The notes under the pieces were generated by a model. It was given only the letters and a program-made list of their open reading frames with translations, searched no databases and was not told the DNA's origin. The translations under genes were made by a program, and so were the position numbers. This document shows, piece by piece, positions 17,502 through 27,800 of a stretch of DNA of 64,000 nucleotides; the first letter of the stretch is position 1; each line of letters starts with the position of its first letter. This DNA is from Polyangium sp. 6x1 (lineage in GTDB: Bacteria > Myxococcota_A > Polyangia > Polyangiales > Polyangiaceae): NCBI RefSeq assembly GCF_029946515.1, contig NZ_JARZHH010000014.1:1-64000 (forward strand), read 5' to 3'.

Positions 17502-17540
17502 CCACGCCCCCGCGAAACGATGCTCTCCGAAGGGGCGTGG
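17502..17540. promoter_or_regulatory. Inverted repeat between divergent genes
   Basis: CCACGCCCC and GGGGCGTGG are perfect 9-bp arms 21 bp apart, in the 162-bp region between the carotenoid oxygenase and the MoxR-like ATPase. It could be a shared operator or an mRNA hairpin. Confidence 0.35.
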
Positions 17541-17575
17541 CGGCGGCCCGCGCACGTGCTAGCCGAAAGCATCCC

Positions 17576-18895
17576 GTGGCAAAGCCTTCCACCGCTCCCG
17601 TCCTCGAAAGCCGCCCCGCGCACATCCCCGTCGGCCCACGGCTCGAAGCCGTGCTCGAGCTCGCCTATCGAGCGCGCCGCCCCGTGCTGCTCGAAGGGCC
17701 GACCGGCATCGGCAAGAGCGACATCGTCAAGAAGCTCGCCGATCGCCTCGGGATCGCCCACGTGGTGCTCGACCTGTCGCTGCTCGAGCCGCCGGATCTC
17801 GTGGGCCTGCCCGTCATTCAGGACGGCCGCACGCGCTACGCCGTGCCCGAGATCCTGCCGCAGGACGGAGCAGGCATCCTGATGCTCGAAGAGCTGAACC
17901 GCGCCGAGCGATACATCCAGCAGCCCGCCCTGCAGCTCCTCAGCGCGCGACGCCTGCACGGATACGAGCTGCCGCCGGGCTGGGCCTGCTTCGCCGCCGT
18001 CAACCCCGAAACCGAGGGGTATCACGTCACGCCGCTCGACAGAGCGCTCCGGGCGCGTTTTTTGAGCCTGCCCGTGCGCGCCGACCGCCCGAGCTGGCTC
18101 GCGTGGGCGCAGGTGAACGACGTGCACCCGGGCGTCATCGCGATCGCGCAGGCGCACGAGCGCGTGCTCGACGACGTCCCGCCGCGGACGTGGACCTATG
18201 TCTCGCACCTCTTGAAGACGCTGCGGCCCGACGAAATCGAGAACGTGGGCCTCTTGCGCGACGCGCTCTCGGGGTATTTGCCGGCGTCGTGGATCGAGCT
18301 CGTCGTTTCGAGCCGCGGCGTGTGGTCGAGCCGCCTGCCCTTCGACGTGCGCGCGCTGCTCGCCGACTACGATCGCCGCGTCGATCTCTCGCGCGCCGTG
18401 CGGGGCTTCGCCGAGGCGGGGCAGACCGATCGTCTCGACGAGATCACGACGCGCCTCGTGCGCCTGCTCGAAGGCCCGGAGGCCGGCGTGCTCGCGGGCG
18501 AGCGGCAAATCACGCTCGCCTCGTTCGAGGCGCTGCTCGGGGATCTTCCCGGCGATCAGCGCGACAAACTCGTGGAGGCGCTCGGGCGAAACCCCACGGC
18601 GACCTCGCTCATCGACGTCCGCCCCGAGGAGCTTTGCGAACGCTACGCGAATAGCCCCGCGCAACGAAAACTGCAAACCTGGGCCGCCGAGCCCTTGAAG
18701 CAGCACCGCGTGGGGCTCGCCGTGACGGCCCTCTCGTCGCACCTCGAACGACAAACCAAGCTCGCGGAGGTCAAGCGCAGCAACGTCGTGCGCGCGAGCC
18801 TCGGCGTGCTGCTCGCCGAGCTGCCCGAGCGATGGGCGCTCGATCTCGTGGCGACGTGCAAGCGCCTCGGCATCACCCCGATCCGCCCGGGTTGA
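17576..18895 (+). CDS. MoxR-like AAA+ ATPase
   Basis: The product is 439 residues with GTG start 17576 (MAKPSTAPVLESRPAH). Walker A is GPTGIGKSDIV (about 40-50), Walker B GILMLEELNRA (about 100-110), sensor-1 region ACFAAVNPETEGYH, arginine-finger region LDRALRARFLSL. The C-terminal helical part is typical of MoxR-family ATPases that work with VWA-domain proteins. The next gene, nine bases on, is such a VWA/DUF2201 protein, so I infer a chaperone pair that acts on metal insertion or complex assembly. It heads a four-gene operon. Confidence 0.85.
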   Translation: MAKPSTAPVLESRPAHIPVGPRLEAVLELAYRARRPVLLEGPTGIGKSDIVKKLADRLGIAHVVLDLSLLEPPDLVGLPVIQDGRTRYAVPEILPQDGAGILMLEELNRAERYIQQPALQLLSARRLHGYELPPGWACFAAVNPETEGYHVTPLDRALRARFLSLPVRADRPSWLAWAQVNDVHPGVIAIAQAHERVLDDVPPRTWTYVSHLLKTLRPDEIENVGLLRDALSGYLPASWIELVVSSRGVWSSRLPFDVRALLADYDRRVDLSRAVRGFAEAGQTDRLDEITTRLVRLLEGPEAGVLAGERQITLASFEALLGDLPGDQRDKLVEALGRNPTATSLIDVRPEELCERYANSPAQRKLQTWAAEPLKQHRVGLAVTALSSHLERQTKLAEVKRSNVVRASLGVLLAELPERWALDLVATCKRLGITPIRPG

Positions 18896-18904
18896 CGGTA
18901 CATC

Positions 18905-20119
18905 ATGGTCGATCCCGTCCGCGCCTTCCTCGACGATTTCGTGCAGACGAGCGATTTCGCGCGGCGCTACCCGTATTACACGGCCGTCCTCGCGAACATG
19001 GTGCCGGTGGCGGATCCATCGGTGAAACGGATGGCCGTCTCGCTCCACGAAGGGCGTTTTTTCCTGCACGTGAACGTCGACTCGTTCCTGCGCGAGCCGC
19101 AATGGCTGCGCGGCGTGCTCCTGCACGAGGTGCACCACGTGGTCCTCGGGCACCTCTCGCACCCCAAATTCGCCGATCCGGCCGAGCCGGAGCTGCTCGA
19201 GCTGGCGCTCGAAATGAGCGCAAACGAGTTCATCGAGGAGCCCCTGCCCGACCCGATCACGTGGCAAAAATACACGGCATTCGGCATTCGCGCGGGGCAG
19301 AGCAGCCTGGAGCGTTACGAAAAACTGCTCGAAGCGGCGCGGGCCGGCAAATTCACGGCCAAGCACGCGCCGGGCGGCGAGACCGTCGACGAGCACAGGC
19401 TGCTCCGGCGCGCGGCGGGTGCGCCCGGATCGGCGGAGCAAGCCCGGATGCTCGTGGCGCGGGCGATGGACGCCGCGGGGGACGTCGGGCCGGAGGGGCC
19501 GCCCGAACGCAGGTTGCTCGCAGGAAAGGAGCCGGGGCGGCTGCTCGCGGAGCTCGACGGCGTGCTCGGGCCGCCCGAATGTTTCGTCGACTGGAAGACG
19601 GCGCTGCGCATGTTCGCGTCGCGGCGGCGCACGCCCGTGGGCACGTTCGCGCGGCCGAGCCGGCGTTTTCCCTCGCGGATCGGCGAAGTCCCGGGGCGCG
19701 CGTGGTCGCCGCGCGCGATGGCGCGACCGCGCGTGCTCGTGACGATCGACACGTCGATGAGCATGACGGACGCCGAGCTCGCCGAGATCGCAAAGCAGCT
19801 CGCGCTGATTGCGGAGGAGGCGCGGATCACCGTCGTCGAATGCGATAGCGAGATCCAGCGCGTCTACCCGTTCACCGGCGCGATCACCGATGTGCAGGGG
19901 CGCGGCGGCACCGATCTTCGCAAGGTCTTCGCCGAGGGTTTTTGGCGCCCCCACGCGCCCGACGGAATCGTGTATTTCACGGACGGCGAGGGCCCGTTCC
20001 CCGAGGAGCCGCCGCCCGTGCCGACGCTCTGGATCCTCACGAAGCCGCAGAGTTTTGCGTGCCCGTGGGGCGAACGAGCGATCCTCGAGCGGCGCCCGCG
20101 TGCGGTGACGCATAGGTAA
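18905..20119 (+). CDS. DUF2201 VWA/metallopeptidase-like protein
   Basis: The product is 404 residues. The N-terminal domain has a zinc-peptidase-like HEVHHVVLGH (about 79-88, HExxH with a third His) and NEFIEE further on. The C-terminal domain is VWA-like with the MIDAS-type DTSMSM (about 281-286), GGTDL (about 336-340) and FTDGEG (about 360-365). This layout is the DUF2201 family, often next to MoxR-like ATPases. Proteolytic activity is not established for the family. Spacing to both neighbours (9 bp and 4 bp) supports one transcript. Confidence 0.85.
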   Translation: MVDPVRAFLDDFVQTSDFARRYPYYTAVLANMVPVADPSVKRMAVSLHEGRFFLHVNVDSFLREPQWLRGVLLHEVHHVVLGHLSHPKFADPAEPELLELALEMSANEFIEEPLPDPITWQKYTAFGIRAGQSSLERYEKLLEAARAGKFTAKHAPGGETVDEHRLLRRAAGAPGSAEQARMLVARAMDAAGDVGPEGPPERRLLAGKEPGRLLAELDGVLGPPECFVDWKTALRMFASRRRTPVGTFARPSRRFPSRIGEVPGRAWSPRAMARPRVLVTIDTSMSMTDAELAEIAKQLALIAEEARITVVECDSEIQRVYPFTGAITDVQGRGGTDLRKVFAEGFWRPHAPDGIVYFTDGEGPFPEEPPPVPTLWILTKPQSFACPWGERAILERRPRAVTHR

Positions 20120-20123
20120 AACG

Positions 20124-21104
20124 ATGGGAGCCTTCGACGACGTCCTCGGAATGGTGTCTTGCCCCGCGTGCGGCGCACGGCACGATCGTGGCCTGCAAAC
20201 GACGCTTTTCGAGCCCGACTACCACGACCGCCCCGGGGGGACGTTCGAGATCGGAGGGGCGCCGATCCGGGTGCACCTCTCGGTCGAGCACTTCGAGAAG
20301 CGCGCGGGCCGCGAGGGCTGGGATGACGATTGGATCGCGCTCGCGCCGTGGCAGCGGGGTACGCCGCTCGTGGTCATCGCCGAAGATCAGGCGTTTTACT
20401 GCTCATGTGCCGCGTTTGTCGTGCCGGAGCTCCGCTTCGACCTCTGCGCGGACGGCGACCACACCGACGTCCGCCTCGTCGCCGTCGAATCGGAGCTCCT
20501 CTCGCGCGAGGACACGCTCGCCGGCGTTCATTTCTCCGAGCTGATTCCACCGGTGCTCGTCCCGATCGCGGAGCGTTCGCCATGGGCGAAGGCTCTGAAG
20601 GACGCGACGCCCGAGGAGCGCCGGCGGATCCTCGCGGCAAAGTATCGAGAGCATGCGTTCCTGCCGCTGGTTTCCGAGCCCCGGCGGCCGGCGAGCTTGG
20701 GGTCGGATTTCCTCTCGGGTCCGATGCGTTGCAGGGCGTGCGGCGATCGTCGGACGCGCTTTTGCCATACGTCTCTCTTTCAAGATCCGGAAGCGCCGAC
20801 CTACGCGCAATGGATCGCGAGCGAAGTGATCCCCGTCCCGATTCCGCCCGGCAGCACACGCCTTTACCACGCAAAACGCCCCGTCGTCCTCGGCGAGCGA
20901 TTCGGCGTCCTCGAAGCCTCTCATCGCTGGTGGTGCGCCTGCGGCGCCGGGCCGGTGATCCCGCTCCTCTGGTTCGCCGCCGGCCCGGAATCCGTGACGC
21001 TCATCGAGATGGAGGCGCTCGATCACGTGGACGACGAGACGCTCTCGCGCGTAAGCTTCGTCCACGTGGAGCATCTCTCGTCTCCGCGCCGAAGCTCCCC
21101 ATGA
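20124..21104 (+). CDS. Unknown zinc-ribbon-like protein
   Basis: The product is 326 residues, cytosolic, with no known family recognised. It seems to be built of two related halves. Each starts with a Cys pair (CPACGARHDRGLQTTLF and CRACGDRRTRFCHTSLF), then a beta-rich part with a second Cys pair (YCSCAAF and WCACGAGP), and closes with an acidic VHFSEL or VHVEHL string. The internal similarity suggests an old duplication of a zinc-ribbon module, possibly a CpXC-type domain, which is a weak guess. It lies third in the MoxR/DUF2201 operon and overlaps the next gene by four bases. Confidence 0.7.
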   Translation: MGAFDDVLGMVSCPACGARHDRGLQTTLFEPDYHDRPGGTFEIGGAPIRVHLSVEHFEKRAGREGWDDDWIALAPWQRGTPLVVIAEDQAFYCSCAAFVVPELRFDLCADGDHTDVRLVAVESELLSREDTLAGVHFSELIPPVLVPIAERSPWAKALKDATPEERRRILAAKYREHAFLPLVSEPRRPASLGSDFLSGPMRCRACGDRRTRFCHTSLFQDPEAPTYAQWIASEVIPVPIPPGSTRLYHAKRPVVLGERFGVLEASHRWWCACGAGPVIPLLWFAAGPESVTLIEMEALDHVDDETLSRVSFVHVEHLSSPRRSSP

Positions 21105-21664
21105 CGAAGCAATGCGCATGCGTCGGTTGCCGGTTGAACACGTTCAGCGAACAGGCCGGCATGTGCATGCAATGCGACGACGCCCTCTTTTGCCGCCATT
21201 GCATCGAGTGCGGGCGTAGGGAGTTCGAGATGCCCGATCGGGATCATCCACGCTGCCACGCGTGCGCCTCCGTGCGCGCCACCGAAACGTGCACCGTGGT
21301 CGTCTTCGGACGCGACAACTCGGAAAGGTTCGCCTTGGAATGCATGAGCGCGGCGCAGGTCGACGGGGTGTCCGTCATGACGGGCGGCAACACCAGCTAC
21401 GTGCGCGGGCTGCGGCGTGACGCCTTCTCGCTCTCCCTTTATTTGTTCCCGGCGGGCGTGATGAAAGACGAACAGGAGGCACTCAGCTGGCACGGACGTG
21501 CGGACGTCGTGCTCCTCGTCCGAGGCACGATCGTGCCGCTCGACCTTCCGCGCGCGCCGCAGGCGCATATCGACAAGGACACGACGGCCACGGACCTCGT
21601 ACGCGCGATCGAGCGCGAAGCGGTGAGGAGCGGCTGCTTTCGCCGCCCGTGGATCTCGGGGTGA
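21101..21664 (+). CDS. Unknown Cys-rich zinc-finger protein
   Basis: The product is 187 residues from ATG 21101, overlapping the previous stop (ATGA), so coupled. The first 60 residues hold ten cysteines (5, 7, 10, 22, 25, 31, 34, 37, 52, 55) in CxxC pairs, a RING/B-box-like zinc-cluster pattern. The rest (about 64-187) looks like a small alpha/beta domain (TVVVFGRDN, RADVVLLVRGTIVPLDLP). No family recognised. Being last in the MoxR operon, it may be an adaptor or substrate of that chaperone pair; this is inference. Confidence 0.7.
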   Translation: MTKQCACVGCRLNTFSEQAGMCMQCDDALFCRHCIECGRREFEMPDRDHPRCHACASVRATETCTVVVFGRDNSERFALECMSAAQVDGVSVMTGGNTSYVRGLRRDAFSLSLYLFPAGVMKDEQEALSWHGRADVVLLVRGTIVPLDLPRAPQAHIDKDTTATDLVRAIEREAVRSGCFRRPWISG

Positions 21665-21676
21665 CCCTCTCCGCCT

Positions 21677-21979
21677 TCAGGGAATCGGTCGAGGCGTCGC
21701 TCCGCTGTCGGACGCGGCGGAACGCTTGTGCGCGCGGTTCTTGTCGATCACCGCGAAAATGATGAGGGCGTTCGCGACGAGTCGCACGAGGTACACATAG
21801 GGAAAATCGTTCTCGGGCAGCTTCACGATGGCGAGGAGGAGGCGGTTCACGGCCATGAGCGTGAACGAGAGCGCGAAAATGGCGAAGAGGCGATCCCGCG
21901 TGCTGCGCCAGAAACGCAGGAAAAACAGCGCGATCACCACGAATCCGAGGATCAGGGCCCCGCTGAATAGATCGTTCAT
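21677..21979 (-). CDS. DUF5985-type small membrane protein
   Basis: The product is 100 residues with three hydrophobic helices (about 8-27, 33-52, 62-78). The motifs FFLRFWRSTRDRLFAIFALS and FPYVYLVRLVANALIIFAVIDKNR fit the DUF5985 small inner-membrane family as I recall it. It ends the five-gene signalling operon, 27 bp after its paralogue. The function of the family is unknown; the context suggests a membrane partner for the soluble kinases upstream. Confidence 0.7.
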   Translation of the reverse strand: MNDLFSGALILGFVVIALFFLRFWRSTRDRLFAIFALSFTLMAVNRLLLAIVKLPENDFPYVYLVRLVANALIIFAVIDKNRAHKRSAASDSGATPRPIP

Positions 21980-22006
21980 CTCGGCATCCCCTCCCCTGCC
22001 CGCGCC

Positions 22007-22270
22007 TCAATCGCGCAAGTCGTACACCAGCCCATAAAGGAGACACGTGACCCCGATCAGGGCGGGGACCTGCCGCACCGTCGATAGGTCGTGCTCCGGA
22101 ACGACGATGATATCCACGAAAAGGAGCACGTTGTTGAGCGCGAGCCCGGCGAAGCAGAGGCCGCTCCACAACAAGAGGCGCACCCTGCGCGCGGCATACG
22201 CACGCAAGAGCAGCGTCATCGCGATGAGGCTCGTGAGCGTGCATAAGATGTACACGACGGCCGGTATCAT
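22007..22270 (-). CDS. DUF5985-type small membrane protein
   Basis: The product is 87 residues from ATG 22270 behind GAGGGGGAG. It has three hydrophobic helices (3-22, 32-50, 67-83) with the family strings RVRLLLWSGLCFAGLALNN and VDIIVVPEHDLS. It is a distant paralogue of the next gene. Eight bases separate it from the stop of the winged-helix gene, so the two are co-transcribed. Confidence 0.7.
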   Translation of the reverse strand: MIPAVVYILCTLTSLIAMTLLLRAYAARRVRLLLWSGLCFAGLALNNVLLFVDIIVVPEHDLSTVRQVPALIGVTCLLYGLVYDLRD

Positions 22271-22278
22271 GCTCCCCC

Positions 22279-22716
22279 TCATTTTTTCTTCAGCATGAAT
22301 GCATCCGCGAACGCACGGAGATCGCTCTCGGGACGCCCGTAGACGAGGTCGATCACGGCGAGCCGCCTCTCCTTGTAAAGCTTCGCCGTGGCGTCGATCA
22401 GCGCCGCGAGCTCCTCGGATGCAGGGCCGTGCTGGTACGCAGGTCCGCGCTCGGTGTGGCGGACACCGATGAAACGCTGCTCCGCGAGGTGCTCGAGGCG
22501 GCGGCCGATCGACATCAAGCTCGATCCGATCTCGCGGCTCACCTCGTCGGCGCGCCATTCCCGTGGCGCGGTGTCACGCAAGAGGCAGATCACCTCGAGC
22601 TGCTCGAGGGAGTGGACGTGCTCCTGGATGAAGCGCGCGAGCTCTGCCGGAATGGGCCCCGCGGGCATCCTGATCCCGCTCTCCGTCTTCGAGCCTCGAT
22701 CGTGCGAATCCGCCAT
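22279..22716 (-). CDS. Winged-helix DNA-binding-like protein
   Basis: The product is 145 residues from ATG 22716 (GTG 22722 also possible). Residues 20-85 form a winged helix: PAELARFIQEHVHSLEQLEV, ICLLRDTAPREWRADEVSRE, then GSSLMSIGRRLEHLAEQRFIG and a wing. The C-terminal helices (LAALIDATAKLYKERRLAV) probably dimerise. HSLEQLEVLLLL-type proteins of this kind are common beside DUF5985 genes. It has no receiver domain of its own; as the third gene after two hybrid kinases it could be the transcriptional output, but no phosphorylation site is visible. Confidence 0.75.
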   Translation of the reverse strand: MADSHDRGSKTESGIRMPAGPIPAELARFIQEHVHSLEQLEVICLLRDTAPREWRADEVSREIGSSLMSIGRRLEHLAEQRFIGVRHTERGPAYQHGPASEELAALIDATAKLYKERRLAVIDLVYGRPESDLRAFADAFMLKKK

Positions 22717-22738
22717 CGCCACTCATCCGCGCTCGCCG

Positions 22739-24838
22739 TCAGGGGACCTCGCGGAGGGCCACCGCCTCCACGGTCTCCACACGCGCGCAGGGCGCGCCCA
22801 CGAGCCCCGCGATGGCGCGGACGAGCTCGGCAGGATCGATCGGCTTGGCGGCGTGGCGCTGGAAGCCAGCCGCGAGCGCGCGCGCCTGATCCTCCGCGCG
22901 CGCGTGCGCCGTGAGCGCGAGCGCGGGCACCGCGCCCCCGCGCTCGGGCGTGCGGCGACGGACGAAATCGATGAAGTCGTAGCCGTCCTCGCCCGGCATC
23001 GCGATGTCACTGACGAGCACGTGCGGTCGCGCGGCGTCGAGCTCCGCGATCGCCTCGCGCACCGTGGCCGCGATCCGGACGTCGGCGCGGTGCGCGGCGA
23101 GGACCTGGCGCAGGATCTCGCGCGTGTCCTGATCGTCGTCGACCACGAGGATGCGCAGGCCGCTGAGATCGGGCAGCGCGGGCCGCGATTTGCCGTAAGG
23201 CGGCGGCGTCGGGCCGTCGCCTTCCCGGGGCAGGAACGCCGAGGGCAGGCGCACGGTGAACGTCGAGCCCAAGCGCGGCCCCTCGCTGTGCGCGGAGACC
23301 GTGCCGCCGTGCGAGACCACGATGTGCCGCACGACCGCGAGGCCGATGCCGAGGCCGCCGTGCATGCGGCGGCTGGAGCTGTCGCCCTGGCGAAATCGAT
23401 CGAAGACGTACGGGAGAAAGTCCGGGCGGATGCCCTCGCCGTTGTCGGCGACGGCGAGCTCGAGCTCGTCCCCCACGCGGCGCAGGCGCACCTCGACGCG
23501 GCCGCCGCGCGGGGTGAACTTGATGGCGTTCGAGAGCAGGTTCGTCGCGACCTGCCGCAGCCGCTCCGGATCGCCCTCGACCGAGTCCTTGCCCGCCGAG
23601 CACACGACCACGAGCGTGATGTCCTTGGCCTGCGCGGCAGGGCGGAGCGCGTCGACGGAGGCCTCGACGAGCGACGCGAGGCGCACCTGCCGCTGCTCCA
23701 TGCTCATCTTGCCCGTGACGATCCGCGAGACGTCGAGCAGGTCCTCGATGAGCTTGTTTTGCGCCCCGGCGTTGCGATCGATCACCTCGAGCCCGCGCGC
23801 GAGCTTGGCCGCGTCGGGCTGGGTTTCGCGCAGGATCCGCGTCCAGCCGATGATCGCCGTGAGCGGCGTGCGCAGCTCGTGCGAGAGCGTCGCGAGGAAC
23901 TCGTCCTTGAGCCGGCTCACCTCACGCTCCTCGGCGTGGAGGAGGTTCTGCAGCGCGACCGAGGCGAGCTGCGCGGAGAGCAGGAGCAGCGACTCGTCGT
24001 CCTCGCTGAAGCCGTCGGCCTCGCCGTTCGTGACCTCGATCCACCCGACGCACGTGCCGTCCGCTCCGACGAGCGGCACGGCCATGAGCGGCCCGGGTTC
24101 GTCCGCGTGCTCGGGATCCCTCTGCGCGCGCTCCGACGCGGACAACGTGACGACGCTCCCTGCGGTCGCGACGCGGGTGAAGATCCAGTCACTCGCGGGA
24201 TCTGGAGGGACCGTCCGCGGCGCGGCGAGGCCGCCCGCCGAGGACGCGGCGGTCCCGTGCTTCGATCCGAGGACGAGCGCGACAAACGACGACCTCGCCC
24301 CGAGCGCGGCGCGCGTGCCCGAGGCGATGGCGTCGAGCATCGCGTCGAGCGATCGCGCCCCGTTGATCGAGAGCGACGCCCGCGCCAGCGCCGCGAGCTG
24401 ACCGGCCTTCCTGGCGACCGCCTGCGCCGCGAGGTTCGCCTCCTCCGTCTTGCGGTAGAGCTCGACGAAGACGGAGACCTTCGCGCGCAGGATGTCCGGA
24501 TCGACCGGCACGAGCATGTAGTCGACGGCGCCGAGCGCGTAGCCCTTCTCCGCCTGGATCGCGTCGCCGAACGCGGTGAGGAAGATGATCGGCGTCTGCC
24601 GGGAGCGCTTGCGCTGTCGGATGAGGCGCGCCGTCTCGAAACCGTCCATGATCGGCATGTCGACGTCGAGCAGGATGACCGCGAAGTCCTCCTGCAGGAG
24701 GAACCGCAGCGCGTCCCGCCCGCTCTGCGCGAGGACGACCCGCTCGTCGAGCTCGGCGAGCATGGTCTCGACCGCGAGGAGCCTGTCCCTGCGATCGTCC
24801 ACGACGAGAATCCCGACCTTGTCGCGAGCGTGCTTCAT
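22739..24838 (-). CDS. Hybrid histidine kinase REC-GAF-HisKA-HATPase-REC
   Basis: The product is 699 residues from ATG 24838 with AGGAGAG upstream; ATG 24874 would overlap the stop of the giant kinase (ATGA) and is an alternative. Layout: receiver 1 (8-125, phospho-Asp in LLDVDMPIMDG), coiled linker, GAF (about 150-310), HisKA with [14 protein letters not shown] (His near 320), HATPase with NLLSNAIKF, DNGEGIRP and GGLGIGLAVV (about 420-545), receiver 2 (568-690, VSDIAMPGEDG). No membrane segment. The N-terminal receiver suggests it takes phosphate from, or is gated by, another kinase, most simply the giant kinase encoded directly before it. Confidence 0.92.
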   Translation of the reverse strand: MKHARDKVGILVVDDRRDRLLAVETMLAELDERVVLAQSGRDALRFLLQEDFAVILLDVDMPIMDGFETARLIRQRKRSRQTPIIFLTAFGDAIQAEKGYALGAVDYMLVPVDPDILRAKVSVFVELYRKTEEANLAAQAVARKAGQLAALARASLSINGARSLDAMLDAIASGTRAALGARSSFVALVLGSKHGTAASSAGGLAAPRTVPPDPASDWIFTRVATAGSVVTLSASERAQRDPEHADEPGPLMAVPLVGADGTCVGWIEVTNGEADGFSEDDESLLLLSAQLASVALQNLLHAEEREVSRLKDEFLATLSHELRTPLTAIIGWTRILRETQPDAAKLARGLEVIDRNAGAQNKLIEDLLDVSRIVTGKMSMEQRQVRLASLVEASVDALRPAAQAKDITLVVVCSAGKDSVEGDPERLRQVATNLLSNAIKFTPRGGRVEVRLRRVGDELELAVADNGEGIRPDFLPYVFDRFRQGDSSSRRMHGGLGIGLAVVRHIVVSHGGTVSAHSEGPRLGSTFTVRLPSAFLPREGDGPTPPPYGKSRPALPDLSGLRILVVDDDQDTREILRQVLAAHRADVRIAATVREAIAELDAARPHVLVSDIAMPGEDGYDFIDFVRRRTPERGGAVPALALTAHARAEDQARALAAGFQRHAAKPIDPAELVRAIAGLVGAPCARVETVEAVALREVP

Positions 24839-24870
24839 GCCGCTCTCTCCTCTTGGTGGATGCTCCGCGC

Positions 24871-27800
24871 TCATCGATGCAGCCAGAACCGCAGCCGCGC
24901 GAAGAGCTGCTCGGGATCCACGGGCTTCGCGATGTAGTCGGTCGCCCCCGCCTCGAAGCACTTCTCGCGATCGCCCTTCATGGCCTTCGCCGTCACCGCG
25001 ACGATCGGCAGCGCTCTCCACTCCTCACGCCCGCGGATCGTCCGGATCGTATCGTATCCGTCCATCTCGGGCATCATGATGTCCATCAGGACGACGTCGA
25101 TCTCGGCGCTCTCTTCCAGCACCTTGATCGCGTCGCGCCCCGTCTCCGCCGCCTGCGTGATCATCCCCTGCTCTTCAAGGATGGTCGTCATGGCGAAGAT
25201 GTTGCGGATGTCGTCGTCCACGATGAGCACGCGCTTGCCGGCGAGCACCTGCTGCGAGCTGTGAAGCCGCTCGAGCGCATGCCGTTGCGGCGGCGTGAGC
25301 TTGTCGAGCGGCAGATGCAAGAAGAGCGCGACCTCGTCGATCAAGCGTTCGTCCGAGCGGCTGTGCTTGAGGACCCCGATGTGACCGAGCCGCTCGATGC
25401 GCTCCTCGTCCGCCAGCGCCGTACTCCCGGGCGCGTGCACGATGAACGGCACGGTCGCGACCATCCCGATCGCGGAGGCGCGACGCACGAGGTCGAGCCC
25501 GTGCCCGTCGGGCAGATCGACGGCCGTGACGACGGCGTCGGGGCGCTCGATCGAGAGCATCTCCATCGCCTCGTCGAGCGTGCCGGCGACGCGGACGTCG
25601 ACCATGTCGTGCTGGAGCAGGCGCACCTTGTCCGCGCGCTCCGGCCCGTCGGGCTCGACGACGAGGAGCGAGCGCCGCGGCGCGTCGATGAACTCGATGA
25701 GCCGCCCGATCGCGTGGGCGAGCGCGTCGCGCGTACGGACGGGCTTCGACAGCACGTCCCGCGCGCCCATCCGCAGCGCGCGCTCGCGCTCGTCGACGTC
25801 CGTCGTGATCACCTGCACCGGCACGTGCCGCATGCCGAGGTCGTGCTTGAGCCGATCGAGGACCCGCAGGCCGTCGATGTCGGGCAGATGCAGATCGAGC
25901 GAAACCGCGGCGGGCCTGAGCTCGCGCGCCATGGCGAGCGCGTCGGCCCCGCGATGCGCGACCACGGCCTTGAGCCCGCGCTCGCGCGCGACCTCCACGA
26001 TGAGCCGCGCGAACGCGAGATCGTTCTCCACGACGAGGAGCGAGCGCTCCCCCGGCCGGAGGACCGTGCGATCGTCCTCGATCGACACCGGCAGGAGCGG
26101 CGGGGTGTCGATGAGCAGAGGCTCGGGCACCTCGTAGGCGGCGATCACGTTCGCGGACTCGAGCATCGCGGCCGGGCGCACGCGGGCCACGCGCTGCGGC
26201 GCCGCGTACACGTGCGGCACGTAGAGCGTGAACGTGCTGCCGCGCCCCGGATGGCTCGACAGGCGCAGCTCGCCGCCGAGCAGGTTCGCGATGCCGCGGC
26301 TGATGGCGAGGCCGAGGCCCGTGCCGCCGTACTTGCGGCTCGTCGAGCCGTCCGCCTGCTGGAAGGCCTCGAAGATGATCTGCTGCTTGTCGGCGGAGAT
26401 GCCGATGCCGGTGTCGTGCACGCTGAACGCGATCGCCCAGCCCGCGCGGCCGATGTGCTCGTTCTCGGGGCTGTAGCCGTCCGAAACGGTGCGGACCTCG
26501 AGGCGCACCTTGCCGCGCTCGGTGAACTTGAAGGCGTTCGAGAGCAGGTTCTTCAAGACCTGCTGCAGGCGCTTGGCGTCGGTGTGGATCGAGCGCGGCA
26601 GCATGGGCGCGAGGTCGAGCTCGAACTCGAGCTTCTTCGCGTCCGCGACGTGCCGGAACGTGCGCTCCACGTAGTCGGCGAGGTCGCGGAACCAGACCTC
26701 GCCGACGTCGACGACGACGGTGCCCGACTCGATCTTCGATAGATCGAGGATGTCGTTGATGAGGCCGAGCAATTCGTTGCCGGACGAGTGGATCGTCTTG
26801 GCGAAATCGACCTGCTTGGCGAAGAGGTTGCCTTCCGTGTTCTTCGAGAGCTGCTCGGACAGGATGAGCAGGCTGTTCAGCGGCGTCCGGAGCTCGTGCG
26901 ACATGTTCGCGAGGAACTCGGACTTGTACTTCGAGGTCAAAGCGAGCTGCTTGGCCTTCTCTTCGAGGGCCTGGCGGGCCTGCTCGACCTCGCGGTTCTT
27001 GCGCTCGACCTCCACGTTTTGCTGGGCGAGCAGGCGCGCCTTCTCGCCGAGCTCCGCGTTCGTCTGGCGCAGCTCCTCCTGCTGGCTCTGCAGCTCGCGG
27101 GCGAGGGACTGCGACTGCTTGAGCAGATCCTCGGTGCGCATGTTCGCCTCGATCGTGTTGAGCACGATGCCGATCGACTCCGTGAGCTGATCGAGGAAGG
27201 CGAGGTGCGTGGGGCTGTACCGCTCGAACGAGGCGAGCTCCAGGATGGCCTTCACCTGGCCCTCGAAGAGCACGGGCAGGACCACGATGTTCACGGGCGC
27301 GGCCTCGCCGAGGCCGCTCGTGATCGTGATGTAGTCGGGCGGCGCGTTGACGAGCAGGATGCGCTCCTTCTCGAGCGCGCACTGGCCGACGAGCCCCTCG
27401 CCGAGGCGGAACTGGTTGTCCGAGTGCTTGCGCTGCTTGTACGCGTAGCTCGCGAGCAGCTTCAGGATCGGCTCCTCCCGCGAGACGTCCATCGTGTAGA
27501 AGACGCCTTGCTGCGCGGAGACGACGGGCGCGAGCTCCGAGAGGATCAGCCGGCCGACCGTGAGCAGGTCCTTCTGGCCCTGGAGCATGCGCGAGAACTT
27601 GGCGAGGTTCGTCTTCAGCCAGTCCTGCTCGCTGTTCTTCAGCGTGGTGTCGCGCAGGTTCCGGATCATCTCGTTGATCGTGTCCTTGAGCGCCGCGAGC
27701 TCGCCCTGGGCCTCGACCTTGATGCTCCGCGTGAGGTCACCCTTCGTGACGGCCGTCGCGACCTCGGCGATCGCGCGGACCTGCGTCGTCAGGTTCGCGG

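Noticed and set aside
17414-20113. Minus-strand extension of the carotenoid oxygenase frame to a 1376-codon product
   Set aside because: The extra 900 codons are antisense to the MoxR and DUF2201 genes; a ribosome site and conserved start favour 17413.
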